Assembly (NCBI RefSeq): GCF_002095465.1
Contig: NZ_MLFP01000025.1
Location: 1-33,542, forward strand
From: Pantoea rodasii
GTDB lineage: Bacteria > Pseudomonadota > Gammaproteobacteria > Enterobacterales > Enterobacteriaceae
DNA: 33,542 nt
Direction: 5' to 3'
The notes below the pieces were generated by a model. It made no database searches. It was not told the origin of the DNA and was given only the letters and a program-made list of their open reading frames with translations. Shown here in pieces: positions 8,311 to 16,326 of the stretch (position 1 is its first letter; the number at the start of each line of letters is the position of its first letter). The translations under genes and the position numbers were made by a program.

Positions 8311-8550
8311 TCAGCGTGAGCTGTTTTTCTTCCAGGTATCATTGGCCATGAATGCCGCACGCGACACGCAAGCGCCCCACAGTAGCTGCAGGCCGATTTT
8401 TATCAACTCGCTGGCGTGCGGCATGAAGAAGAGGGGCACGATAAATACCGCACTCAGCAGGAATCCCCATTCAGCAGCACTTTTTCTGTCTTTTCCATCA
8501 AGCTTTATAAGCCCCATAAATCCCAAAATTAAATTGATCAGTCTGTTCAT
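8311..8550 (-). CDS. small two-helix membrane protein
   Basis: From the ATG at 8550 (ribosome site GAAGGT 7 bp before it) this is a 79-residue protein; an upstream ATG at 8580 has no ribosome site. Two hydrophobic stretches are visible: EWGFLLSAVFIVPLFFMPHA and KIGLQLLWGACVSRAAFMA, joined by a short loop and flanked by charged ends (LIKLDGKDRKSA, DTWKKNSSR). It should be an inner-membrane protein with both ends on the same side. No family recognised. It lies about 80 bp after parG on the same strand. Confidence 0.5.
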   Translation of the reverse strand: MNRLINLILGFMGLIKLDGKDRKSAAEWGFLLSAVFIVPLFFMPHASELIKIGLQLLWGACVSRAAFMANDTWKKNSSR

Positions 8551-8633
8551 TGTGACCTTCAGATTCAGTGCCCCCAACATCTTCTCAAATGGCTTGCAAC
8601 TCTATAGCCAGTAGATTAATCAGGGGATCGCTT

Positions 8634-8879
8634 TTAATCGTTCCTTTTCAGCCAGTCATCAACAAGGAGGTTGATTACGTCTGTTATAGAAGTACCTTTT
8701 CTGGCGCAAGCAGCCTTGAATCTTTGGTGCTTTTCCTCATCAAAATTGACGTTTACACGCTTAGCTTTTCCAGTCACAACTGGAGTGGTGACTACATTTT
8801 TAAGATCTCTGTTTTCACCAAAAGTCATTTTCTTATTACTGCTGCTATGAGCCTTTTCAAGCGCCATGTGACTCTCCAC
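8634..8879 (-). CDS. parG: ParG-type ribbon-helix-helix partition protein
   Basis: ParG is the centromere-binding protein and transcriptional repressor of TP228-type partition systems. This 81-residue version has the flexible N-terminal tail (about residues 1-38, MALEKAHSSSNKKMTFGENR) that stimulates ParF. The C-terminal ribbon-helix-helix domain begins with the DNA-contacting strand AKRVNVNFDEEKHQRF and continues with KAACARKGTSITDVINLLVD. MALEKAHS at residue 5 may be the true start (8867). It lies 105 bp downstream of parF, an unusually long gap that is filled with eight 8-bp repeats of the ParG-site type, so ParG may control its own gene separately from parF. Confidence 0.9.
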   Translation of the reverse strand: MESHMALEKAHSSSNKKMTFGENRDLKNVVTTPVVTGKAKRVNVNFDEEKHQRFKAACARKGTSITDVINLLVDDWLKRND

Positions 8880-8892
8880 GGAAAAATTTCAC

Positions 8893-8956
8893 TGAGTATC
8901 TGAGTATCTGAGTATCTGAGTATCTGAGTATCTGAGTATCTGAGTATCTGAGTATA
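8893..8956. repeat. eight tandem copies of TGAGTATC between parF and parG
   Basis: Eight head-to-tail 8-bp units (seven exact TGAGTATC, the last TGAGTATA) run without gap from 8893 to 8956. Each carries the tetramer GAGT (ACTC on the other strand) separated by four AT-rich bases. This is the arrangement known for ParG operator and centromere sites in TP228. The array ends 13 bp from the parG start, so it should be an operator, a second centromere, or both. Confidence 0.85.
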
Positions 8957-8984
8957 ATTAACACTCATATGTGTAAATACTCAA

Positions 8985-9620
8985 TCACTCAACACTACTA
9001 ACTATCTCTTTTGTAAGGATTTCTATCTCACCCTTAGCTGCACCATCATTGGATTCAAACACACTGTCACCATCGAGAATTGATTTTATATACACCTGTC
9101 GCTGAGTTATTGCAGTGCGAAAACATTTGACACCGGTATCCTTGATGCTTTCTTTAAGAACATTGAGCATGGTTGCCTGCTCGATTTTTCGAGTGATCAG
9201 GAAACGGGCTTCAACTTTTCGGCTGTATGCTTGCGCTTCAAGCACCGTAACAACACTGCCAGCTGCAGAGAAATCTAAAGGACTTGGAGTAACAGGAATT
9301 ATGACTAGATCGCTGACCATCACGGCAGCAGAGGTGATTACGGAAAGCGAACCAGCACCGTCGACGATAACGTAATCATACTCAGCAAGATCTTTGCGGA
9401 TTCCGTAAACATCTTTTTCTGAGGTAGCTGTATATACATCGAAAGTTGCTTTGTCAGACTTACTCCAGTTTGTCAGGCTCATCTGGGGGTCTGTATCAAC
9501 TACAGCAATATTGTACCCGCTTCTGGCCATAGAAGTGCTGACATTGATAACAGCTGTCGTCTTACCAGAACCACCTTTTGGGTTCAGAAAAGAAATAACC
9601 TTCATATTAGATAATCCCAA
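8985..9620 (-). CDS. parF: ParF-type partition ATPase
   Basis: A 211-residue Walker-type ATPase of the ParA superfamily, ParF branch. It polymerises on ATP and moves plasmid copies bound by ParG to opposite cell halves. The deviant Walker A with its signature Lys is at residues 11-19 (NPKGGSGKTT). Walker A' is VVDTDPQMSLTNWSKS, Walker B is YDYVIVDGAGSL, and IIPVTPSPLDFSAAG is the switch region. Translation probably begins at the internal Met of MKVISFLNPKGG (residue 6, 9605). The gene is preceded by a 175-bp region of spaced ACTC/GAGT boxes (9628-9802) and followed by the 8-bp repeat array and parG. Confidence 0.93.
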   Translation of the reverse strand: MGLSNMKVISFLNPKGGSGKTTAVINVSTSMARSGYNIAVVDTDPQMSLTNWSKSDKATFDVYTATSEKDVYGIRKDLAEYDYVIVDGAGSLSVITSAAVMVSDLVIIPVTPSPLDFSAAGSVVTVLEAQAYSRKVEARFLITRKIEQATMLNVLKESIKDTGVKCFRTAITQRQVYIKSILDGDSVFESNDGAAKGEIEILTKEIVSSVE

Positions 9621-9627
9621 CGTTAAA

Positions 9628-9802
9628 ACTCAAATGAATCTATGAGTAAATGAGTATAGATACTTAAAGCGCATGCTTAAAGTGCTTTTACACATTAACT
9701 CAAAAACACAAATGAGTATAAACTCACGAAACATCACTATGTTATTGATAACAAAAAGCAACGTAATCGTAAAAACTCATTTGAGTAAAAACACATATGA
9801 GT
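9628..9802. promoter_or_regulatory. parF upstream region with spaced ACTC/GAGT boxes (putative centromere and operator)
   Basis: ACTC or GAGT tetramers occur at 9628, 9644, 9652, 9698, 9714, 9722, 9775, 9783 and 9799. Many are spaced by 8 or 16 bp, with AT-rich spacers. ParG of TP228 reads ACTC boxes spaced by four bases in its centromere parH and in the parFG operator. The region also holds the parF promoter. It is less regular than the array at 8893-8956. Confidence 0.65.
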
Positions 9803-9874
9803 TTTTATTCAAATGATGTTCTGAAGATGCAGGCATCGATAAACGAAACACAAATTTACGAGCCCTACCCAGTG

Positions 9875-10657
9875 TCATCCTTTCCTCAGCATCGCCACAG
9901 CCTCATTGCCCGGCATCTGAAACTGCACCAGGTGCCGCGCCGCGACGTCCAGCGCAAACACCCGCCTATAAATCTCCGTCGACTTCGCGCTCTTGTGGCC
10001 GAGCAGGCTCTGCAGCGCCTTGAGCGGCGTGCCGGCGTACAGCATGTGCATGGCGTAGCTGTGTCGGAAGGTGTGCAGGGTGACCGGCACCGAGAAACTG
10101 ACTCCCTCTGACGCCGCAGCTTCAGCAGCCACGTTCAGCCAGGTGCGCACCATGCGGTCGGTGATGTCCCATAGCCGCACCCGCTCCGTGCGCCCCGTCT
10201 TTTCGCAGCGGCTCTCAATGAGTATGCGCAGGGTGGCGATCATCATCTCCAGCTGCGTGACGTACTGCGCGTCGGACAGTGGCACCAGCCCGTGGGCGTG
10301 ACGCCGGCGGCGCGGCGTCCAGCCCGGTGCTCTGCCTTATCCTCGCGCTGCTTAAGCGTGGCCTGCTGCACTAACGGGTACTGCTGACGCAGCAGAAAGT
10401 CCCCCTCTCGTGAGCGCAAGCGCCTCGCTGATGCGCGCGCCGGTGTTCCAGAGCGTGGTGAACAGCATTTTGCGCCGCAGGTCAGGCATTAAGTGGAGCA
10501 GGGCGCTGACATCCGGCGCCAGCAGGTATCTCGGCAGGTCGTCAACCAGCGCGGCCATCTGGCGCAGCGCCAGAGCCGCGGGATAGTCAATGGCGATCGG
10601 CAGCTGGGCCGGCTGTAACTGGCCCCCGGTGAGCGCAGGTAAAAATGACTTAGTCAT
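9875..10657 (-). pseudogene. resD: ResD-like tyrosine recombinase (plasmid multimer resolution), two frameshifts
   Basis: The minus strand carries a near-complete homologue of the F-plasmid ResD resolvase, which turns plasmid dimers into monomers. The front half (10657-10352) begins MTKSFLPALTGGQLQPAQLP and includes TTLWNTGARISEALALTRG (catalytic Arg). The rear half (10285-9875) has VTLHTFRHSYAMHMLYAG and LGHKSAKSTEIYRRVFALDV with the His-Arg-His-Tyr set. In between, the frame changes at the C run 10401-10405 (one C too many; the correct frame then reads LLRQQYPLVQQATLKQRE) and again near 10300-10330. With both repaired the protein is about 260 residues. Both breaks could be sequence errors. 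It lies 70 bp beyond the parF centromere. Confidence 0.8.
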
Positions 10658-10743
10658 ATATTTCCTCCGTTGCCAGCTGTATCAGCCCCGGAACCCGTAA
10701 ACGTAGTATCTGGCAGTATCAGTTTTTCGTTCGGGACGGCGGC

Positions 10744-11413
10744 CTATGAATGTCTTTTTCTTTCATGATGCCACTTTTCCATAAGCACCTGCTGTGCTGA
10801 CCAGGGGGAGCTGTTAAGACGGGTTTTGGTAAATTTAACCGACCTCCGTAGCAGTCTGACTAAGAAAAGAGCTTTCAGCCCTAGGCAGGCATACTGATAT
10901 TGGCGCTCTCTGACGCTATTAAGATGATGAAATGAGTGGTCCCTTCCGGCTGAAGCGACCACGAATCTGTCAGCTTCTTTCTGCAGGACAGCCAGCTCGC
11001 GGATGCTGTACATCAGCCGGTGGGGGAAGGGCACGCCAGCCCCCCGTCACAGCGGAGTAATCGAGGACGGGACTGGAGACCTGAGGGCTTTTATCTCCGG
11101 AGGTATAATCAAATTCATTAGTCACGCCGGCGCACCCTACCGCAAACTGCTCCAGCAGAAAGACCAGCTCGGTGGCGATAAAATAACGGTCCCGCCGAGT
11201 ATTATCATCTGACTTCTTTTTCTCCCGCCGCTGCGTAAGCCAATGTGTCAGGCAGATGCCCGCCAACGCAATCCCGCCAGTAAGCAGGCCAGTGATAAGC
11301 CCGGTGACCACGTTACCCCCGATCCAAGGCCCGTGATCAATAATCTCCACGGTCAATGGATGCGATGCCGTTGAAACCAGCCCGTATTCGATAAGTTTTT
11401 CGCCAGACACCAT
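10744..11413 (-). pseudogene. single-pass membrane protein of unknown role, frameshifted in a G run
   Basis: A 222-residue protein if one base is removed from the G run at 11022-11026; as written the front ends as a 147-codon frame and the rear as a 96-codon frame. After a short N-terminal domain, residues of about 33-57 form a Gly-rich membrane helix (VVTGLITGLLTGGIALAGI), followed by a basic stop-transfer QRREKKK. The cytoplasmic part includes FIATELVFLLEQFAVGCAG and, after the frame change, HRLMYSIRELAVLQKEADRF. I know similar unnamed proteins from enterobacterial plasmids and prophages but no function. The ATG overlaps the stop of the preceding gene (TAATG), so the two are coupled. Confidence 0.55.
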
Positions 11414-11733
11414 TAAAGTCGGCCACCGTTTTCAACGGTCGGAATTAAGTGAACTTCGTTTACGTCATGCGTGACAATCATTGAGTTCTTTCTGAAGTCC
11501 GGATCATCACGTACACAGTCATCTTCAACGCGACGCCGCCAGACTCCTTTAGGTCCTACAAAAATGCCAATTACATTTCCTTTATCATCCAGAAGGTGTT
11601 TGGCCGGGGCAATCTGTCCAACGCCCTTGATCACCGGATGTTCAGTTGTTCGTTCATGAATCAGAGGGTGACCTTCTTTATGAAGATCGTGGAGTGCGTC
11701 TTCACACGTATCCCAAATCTGTTCCCCTGCCAT
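11413..11733 (-). CDS. hypothetical protein coupled to the membrane protein
   Basis: A 106-residue soluble protein from the ATG at 11733, with a good AGGA ribosome site 7 bp upstream. It is rich in His and Asp (LHDLHKEGHPLIHERTTEHP, RRRVEDDCVRDDPDFRKN) and has no signal peptide or membrane helix. A VIGIFVGPKGVWRRR segment suggests a beta-rich domain. No family recognised. Its stop codon overlaps the start of the membrane protein, so they form a two-gene unit. No terminator is evident downstream. Confidence 0.5.
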   Translation of the reverse strand: MAGEQIWDTCEDALHDLHKEGHPLIHERTTEHPVIKGVGQIAPAKHLLDDKGNVIGIFVGPKGVWRRRVEDDCVRDDPDFRKNSMIVTHDVNEVHLIPTVENGGRL

Positions 11734-11734
11734 A

Positions 11735-12586
11735 TTTTTTCCTAAAGTTAATGGTGCTATTTATTTCAAATGTAAATTAACCCCTTATTAACAATCACGC
11801 CAACTACTAAAACTCAGGTGAATGTTAGCCAACAAAAAAATATCAAAAGATATTATCACGCTTGAAAAGATAAATTACGCACTAATAATCATGATTATAT
11901 TCCCTTACCTCAATTACCGCATCACCTCCTGCGCCGGATCCGCTTTCTGCCCAATATAGCACTTTACCGGAAGCGTGGCGCGCCCGGTGCGGCGTGTCAG
12001 GCGCCGTTTGCCTGCCGGACCTTCCCTGACACACCCCATATGTTGTGCCATAATCAGCTGTATCAGCCACTATATGTTGTGGTCATGGCAGAAAACCGCC
12101 CCGCGGGTGTAGAAGATCCGGTTCCTCCCTTTTCCGTATCTGCAGAATTTAACAAACACAGACATGCTGAATGCAGTGAATAAGGAGGGAGGGTTTCAGA
12201 TGACGAAAAAAAATGTTTTAAGGCATCTAAAGTCATTTTAAGAAGAAAACCTGCATAGCGGAGAGATTTAACGCCGCATGCAGGATTTGTATTCATTAAG
12301 CGGGGGAGCCTTCCGAAAAGCAGGAAAGTTATGGGGATTGAACCGGTAGCGCCCTCTTTTTCTTTTACGAATTTTACGTTCTAACGAACCCGATCGACTC
12401 CGGCAGATGGCGCAGCTCCGGTCCGTCTTCTGTAAGGTCTATGCTTCTGAGATAGATGCCGCTGTTGAAAAAACGACTGAAACGGGGTCGCTGAATGCGC
12501 GGATAATTCGTGCAATTTAGCTGATGGCTGGCGTGTGCTTTAGTCTCACTACCGGCTGCGTTCTGCATTCGCGTCCGGGAGGGCTA
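11735..12586. other. open stretch without a recognisable gene
   Basis: About 850 bp. Minus-strand frames of 62, 77 and 64 codons exist here, but none has a convincing ribosome site or resembles a known family. The motif TATGTTGTG is repeated at 12039-12047 and 12073-12081, within a segment otherwise rich in CAG/CTG. The first 150 bp (11735-11885) are very AT-rich and probably hold the promoter of the two-gene unit at 11733-10744. Confidence 0.5.
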
Positions 12587-12988
12587 TCAGCTGTGCTTAT
12601 TCTGATAAAGATCCCAGCGGTTTCCGTAGAGATCTTCAAACACAACTACTGTACCGTACTCTTCTTCCCGAGGCTCCTCCGAGAACTGAACGCCCTTTGA
12701 TTTCATACTGTTATAGTCTCTCCAGAAATCGTCCGTCTGAAGAAAGAGAAAAACTCTCCCGCCGCACTGGTTTCCGATAAAACCTTCCTGTCTTTCATTC
12801 GAAGCGCGTGCCAGCAGGAGATTACAATCGCTTTCCGGATTGGGTGTGACCACGACCCAGCGCTTGCCGGGCTGTGGCGTATCTTCTATCAGCGTGAAAC
12901 CCAGTTTCGACGTGTAATATTCTATAGCACGATCATAATCGTCGACTACAACGGCTACATACCCCAGACATCTTTTTTGCGTGCGCAT
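12587..12988 (-). CDS. VOC-superfamily (glyoxalase/bleomycin-resistance-like) protein
   Basis: A 133-residue protein with the paired beta-alpha-beta-beta-beta modules of the vicinal-oxygen-chelate fold: GYVAVVVDDYDRAIEYYTSK and LGFTLIEDTPQPGKRWVVVT in the first half, FLFLQTDDFWRDYNSM and VFEDLYGNRWDLYQNKH in the second. VOC proteins are metal-dependent enzymes (glyoxalase I, dioxygenases, FosA) or binding proteins for antibiotics. The terminal Glu ligand position reads 'RWDLYQ' rather than the common 'ELxQ/E', so a binding or altered metal role is possible. It is transcribed away from the operon starting at 13599, and the two are divided by 600 bp of AT-rich DNA. A self-protection role for the operon product is inference. 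Confidence 0.8.
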   Translation of the reverse strand: MRTQKRCLGYVAVVVDDYDRAIEYYTSKLGFTLIEDTPQPGKRWVVVTPNPESDCNLLLARASNERQEGFIGNQCGGRVFLFLQTDDFWRDYNSMKSKGVQFSEEPREEEYGTVVVFEDLYGNRWDLYQNKHS

Positions 12989-13598
12989 TATGCTCTCCCG
13001 ATTATTTAGCTGAACATTACACTACAGATTTTTCATTTTTCCCAACCGATAATAGTTTTCTGTACCGGAGCGATAGTATTTTTTTATATTTTGATTTAAC
13101 TCACAACATTAAAAACAGAACCACTCTGTCTGAAATATGAAAAAAACAGTTCCTGATACAGAATAAAATTTCGGGAAATTCGCTATTTTTGGGTGCAAAT
13201 TACATAGCAGACTAATCGTTTTCATTGCAGGTAAATATCATAAACATAATTTATGGTATCTACGCAGCCATATGTGCAAAAAACGATCAAATCATTCAAA
13301 GTAAATTCACATCGTTGAAGAAAACAAAATCACAAAAATATATAAACAAATTCTTAACATTTTATATCTATATTTATCAATGAGATATGAAGCAAATTTA
13401 AGCGAAGCATTACACTATACATATTTTGAAACATTTGCTAGCTTGGTAACACTTTAACCGTAGTTATATAAAAAAACCCCAATAACAGTGCGAATAGTAA
13501 ATCATTCTAATCAGCAAACGCCTCCGTCGTGACCCTTAAAAGGAGCCACACGGCACCGCAAAATACAGAATTATATTCAGTATGTATAAGGATGAACT
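12989..13598. promoter_or_regulatory. AT-rich divergent regulatory region before the eight-gene operon
   Basis: Some 600 bp without a gene, far richer in A/T than the neighbours (long runs such as ATTTTATATCTATATTTATC). It separates the leftward VOC gene from the rightward operon. Several TATA-like -10 candidates exist, but I cannot single out a promoter. Such islands are typical H-NS-silenced promoters of acquired genes. A ribosome site (AAGGA) lies just before the ATG at 13599. Confidence 0.45.
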
Positions 13599-14353
13599 AT
13601 GCAAGTTGCAGCCGCGTCACGTCCCGCTATGCAGGAAGTCAGAAAACGATTCATCAGACTTAATAACTATCAGAATGACGAGGATCTTTTTTTAAGGAAT
13701 CCTCCGAATTCCTGAAGTTCGTACGTGATGAAAAATTACTACCTTTGCTGATTCAGGAAATTCTCGAGGATCCCGATTATCTTTCCGAGATCGCTTCAAA
13801 TTCATACAAACACGTCAATCACTTCTCAAAAGTCGTTCTTATCAATGATGCCAATCAGGATAACTGCCGCCTGACGTTGCATATATGGAAACCGCCGTTT
13901 ACTGAAGCAGAAATTAGTCAGGAACTGATACACGATCACCGCTTCAGCTTTTCTTCTTATGTATTATGCGGCGAGCAGGTGCACGAAATATTCAGCGAAT
14001 CGTCTCAGAAATCAATTACCAAAGTTCGCTTTCAAAAATACAAATATCTACCCTCTGACACAGGTAATATCCACGACTGCTTCTTTGAAGAAGATGTCTA
14101 TCTCGACCAGATAGCTGAAAAGAAGGTCAGCCCGGGAAATGTGTATACGATGCACAACGAAGCTATTCACCGCATCGTTTTTCCGGAGGGCGATGAACCT
14201 ATCATATCATTCCTTGTACGGGGCCCGCGCAAAAGGAATTATACCCATACCTACAACACATTTTATCCACGTGAAGGAACGGTTTCAAACGTTCCCATGT
14301 ATACACCGCATGAACTTCATGAATTGCTTTCTTACACCCTGAATAAAATCTGA
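13599..14353 (+). pseudogene. cupin-like protein, first gene of the operon, frameshifted in a T run
   Basis: The ATG at 13599 (AAGGATGAACT before it) opens a frame that leaves register at the seven-T run 13687-13693. One more T joins it to the long frame ending at 14353 and gives 251 residues. The protein has an all-helical front (AMQEVRKRFIRLNNYQNDED) and a beta-barrel part. LIHDHRFSFSSYVLCGEQVH resembles cupin motif 1 with closely spaced His residues, and NVYTMHNEAIHRIVFPEGDE resembles motif 2 with another two. A metal-binding RmlC-like oxygenase or isomerase is likely; the substrate is unknown. It ends 9 bp before the next gene. As the first gene of a tightly packed operon, its break is more plausibly a sequence error than decay. 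Confidence 0.6.
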
Positions 14354-14362
14354 GGATTTACT

Positions 14363-15190
14363 ATGAGTCTTGTCGTTGATACTGAAGGTTCAGTTCATGA
14401 AAAACACGGCGAATACAACATATTCCGCCAACTGGCGGTAAAGGTATTCGCAGACCATATTACCGATGAAGAGTATTATAAATGGCTTGATGAAGTTCCT
14501 CTGGAATTAAAGAGCCGGTTTCCTTCTGTAGAATTCAAAGAACGCGACTGGGTGAGGGCAAACCCGCCCCTCAACACAGCCGTTTATTACGATACACCCC
14601 ATTATGACATCCTGCCTACCGGTGCCCTGCTGAGAACGTCATGCAGCAGACTTACCCACGCCTTCTGTGCTTTTAAAATGCCGGAAGATTCGACCGGTAA
14701 CCGACTGGATCGCAGGCACGTATTTGAAGGTGATGAGAAAGCCACCATTCAGAACGACCCCAGCGGTCCGTCGGCTGTCGGCATCGTCAAGAGCTTAATC
14801 ACCCGACATGATGTCGATCAGCCCGGTACATTTCTTAAGATGGCCACGGGGATTTCTCCTGAGCACCTGAGCCCGGCGCTGGTTCTTAAGGGCCACCGCA
14901 CGACGTTTTACGTGCTGATAGACGGTTATGACGTTCTGCGATGCTCGATTGACCGCTCATCAGTGTTCGATTTCCGCTCAGGAAAGGACGCCGAAGACCC
15001 GACTAACTGGAAGAGTTTTCGTGAAGTCGAACTCTCACTCTACCCGCGTATTTCTGATGAAATCAAGGGTGACCCCCGCGTGGTTCTGGTTATCGAAGCA
15101 CTCCGTGACTCACTGATTAACCGCTTCGATACACATGTTATTTATGACATCAAGTACCAACGTGGCATGAAGCTGCTAGGTAAATACTGA
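14363..15190 (+). CDS. CYTH / triphosphate-tunnel-like protein
   Basis: A 275-residue protein that I assign to the CYTH/VTC-like beta-barrel fold (triphosphate tunnel metalloenzymes) from the strand pattern. VYYDTPHYDILPTGALLRTS matches the family 'YYDT...L...G..LR'. HVFEGDEKATIQND gives the E/K strand, ALVLKGHRTTFYVLIDGYDV the 'R..Y.l' strand, LRCSIDRSSVFDF the 'v.lD' strand and FREVELSLYPRISDE the 'vEiEl' strand. Members hydrolyse inorganic or nucleoside triphosphates, or make polyphosphate or cAMP, using acidic residues that hold Mg and basic residues that hold the triphosphate. The classical N-terminal ExExK is not clear (VEFKERDW is the nearest), so the reaction cannot be named. It is second in an operon also carrying NDK-like and dNK-like proteins, which fits triphosphate chemistry. 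Confidence 0.6.
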   Translation: MSLVVDTEGSVHEKHGEYNIFRQLAVKVFADHITDEEYYKWLDEVPLELKSRFPSVEFKERDWVRANPPLNTAVYYDTPHYDILPTGALLRTSCSRLTHAFCAFKMPEDSTGNRLDRRHVFEGDEKATIQNDPSGPSAVGIVKSLITRHDVDQPGTFLKMATGISPEHLSPALVLKGHRTTFYVLIDGYDVLRCSIDRSSVFDFRSGKDAEDPTNWKSFREVELSLYPRISDEIKGDPRVVLVIEALRDSLINRFDTHVIYDIKYQRGMKLLGKY

Positions 15191-15210
15191 AAATATCCGT
15201 GGGGTAATCC

Positions 15211-16326
15211 GTGCTTCCAGCAATATTTATCACTGCCATTTTGGCCGTCATGAACGGGGCAAAATATCAGTCCCTGAGTAACTATTTACACCAGGCGTAT
15301 GGCTACCCCACGCATGAAGTAGCCTTTCTTTTTTCCCTTTCTAATTTATGCGGCCTGGCTTTTGGCCTGACTATGCTATCTATACCAGCAGTCCGGGGAA
15401 AGCTTTCCGGGCTGCACGCAATGGTTTTAATATTTCAGGCCACGGCCTTTGCTCTGAATTATTTCTGCCGTGACGTTTACGCCGTTATGCTATTTCAGCG
15501 GGTCCTCGAAGGATTCGTTTTTGCCTATATCATGAATTTTTATCCGGTAGCGCTTACGCGCTATGCCCGCCCCGAGAAAACTGAACTTGTCATGTGCATG
15601 TGGGGGCTGGTTTATGCCCTGGGATTCGCATTTTCAAACGGGATCGCTGCATTTAATATTCCGGATCCCATCGCTTTTAATCTGCCTTCACTCATGCTTT
15701 TCGCATGCCTGCTTGTTGCTAACAGAAAAATAATGATTCCGGTCAGCAATAACAATTCGGCAACCGGTGGCGTAAAAAGGCCTCAGATGCTGATTCTGGG
15801 AAAAATCGGGTTGGTTGCCGTACCCTTTTTTCTTTTTACATTTGTGTATAACAACTTTCTTTTTACTTATTCTCTGGCGAATCCTGACAGCAATCCTCTT
15901 TACTGGATGATGCTGGTTAACGGCGCGGGAATTCTCCTTTCCAATGCGGTGGTTTCTTCCGGCAGGATCTACCCCACCTCATTCCTGGCATGGCTTATCG
16001 CTGTGCTCTGGCTGCAGACCCAGTTTGTTTCTGCCGGAAGCCTGCCAGCAGCCGCAGGGATTATCCTCGTGCTGGGCCTTATCGAAGGCGTGGTATTTGG
16101 TTTCTTCATCCGGCACTTTGCTTCCGGCGATTTTGACCTAGTCAAGGCGGGTTATCTGGTTTCAGGAAGCCTGGGTGCAACGCTCGGACCGCTTCTGCCG
16201 CTGCATTTTGGTATCGCATCGTTGCCGGTTTCTGCGCTTTTCCTGACGTCAGTCATCTGCCTTATGATTCTTAAAGGGTTTAGAAAAAACGGTTCTTCCC
16301 CGATTACGGGAGAAGAACATGTCTGA
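15211..16326 (+). CDS. MFS-type transporter
   Basis: A 371-residue inner-membrane protein with about eleven or twelve hydrophobic helices (from LPAIFITAILAVMNG to LPVSALFLTSVICLMILKGF). A short basic loop after helix 2-3 (PAVRGKLSG) and a polar middle loop (IPVSNNNSATGGVKRPQ, about residues 177-193) divide it into two halves, as in the major facilitator superfamily. Start is GTG at 15211 with a GGGG site 8 bp before it. The substrate is unknown. Its place between the triphosphate-fold protein and the NDK-like gene suggests export or uptake of the product of this operon. Its last codons overlap the next ATG (16319), so it is translationally coupled. Confidence 0.8.
   Translation: MLPAIFITAILAVMNGAKYQSLSNYLHQAYGYPTHEVAFLFSLSNLCGLAFGLTMLSIPAVRGKLSGLHAMVLIFQATAFALNYFCRDVYAVMLFQRVLEGFVFAYIMNFYPVALTRYARPEKTELVMCMWGLVYALGFAFSNGIAAFNIPDPIAFNLPSLMLFACLLVANRKIMIPVSNNNSATGGVKRPQMLILGKIGLVAVPFFLFTFVYNNFLFTYSLANPDSNPLYWMMLVNGAGILLSNAVVSSGRIYPTSFLAWLIAVLWLQTQFVSAGSLPAAAGIILVLGLIEGVVFGFFIRHFASGDFDLVKAGYLVSGSLGATLGPLLPLHFGIASLPVSALFLTSVICLMILKGFRKNGSSPITGEEHV

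Noticed and set aside
8893..8956. CRISPR-like array
   Set aside because: Units are 8 bp without spacers and fit a ParG operator.
9797..10111. Plus-strand frame of 104 codons
   Set aside because: Antisense to the resD rear half, whose catalytic motifs are clear.
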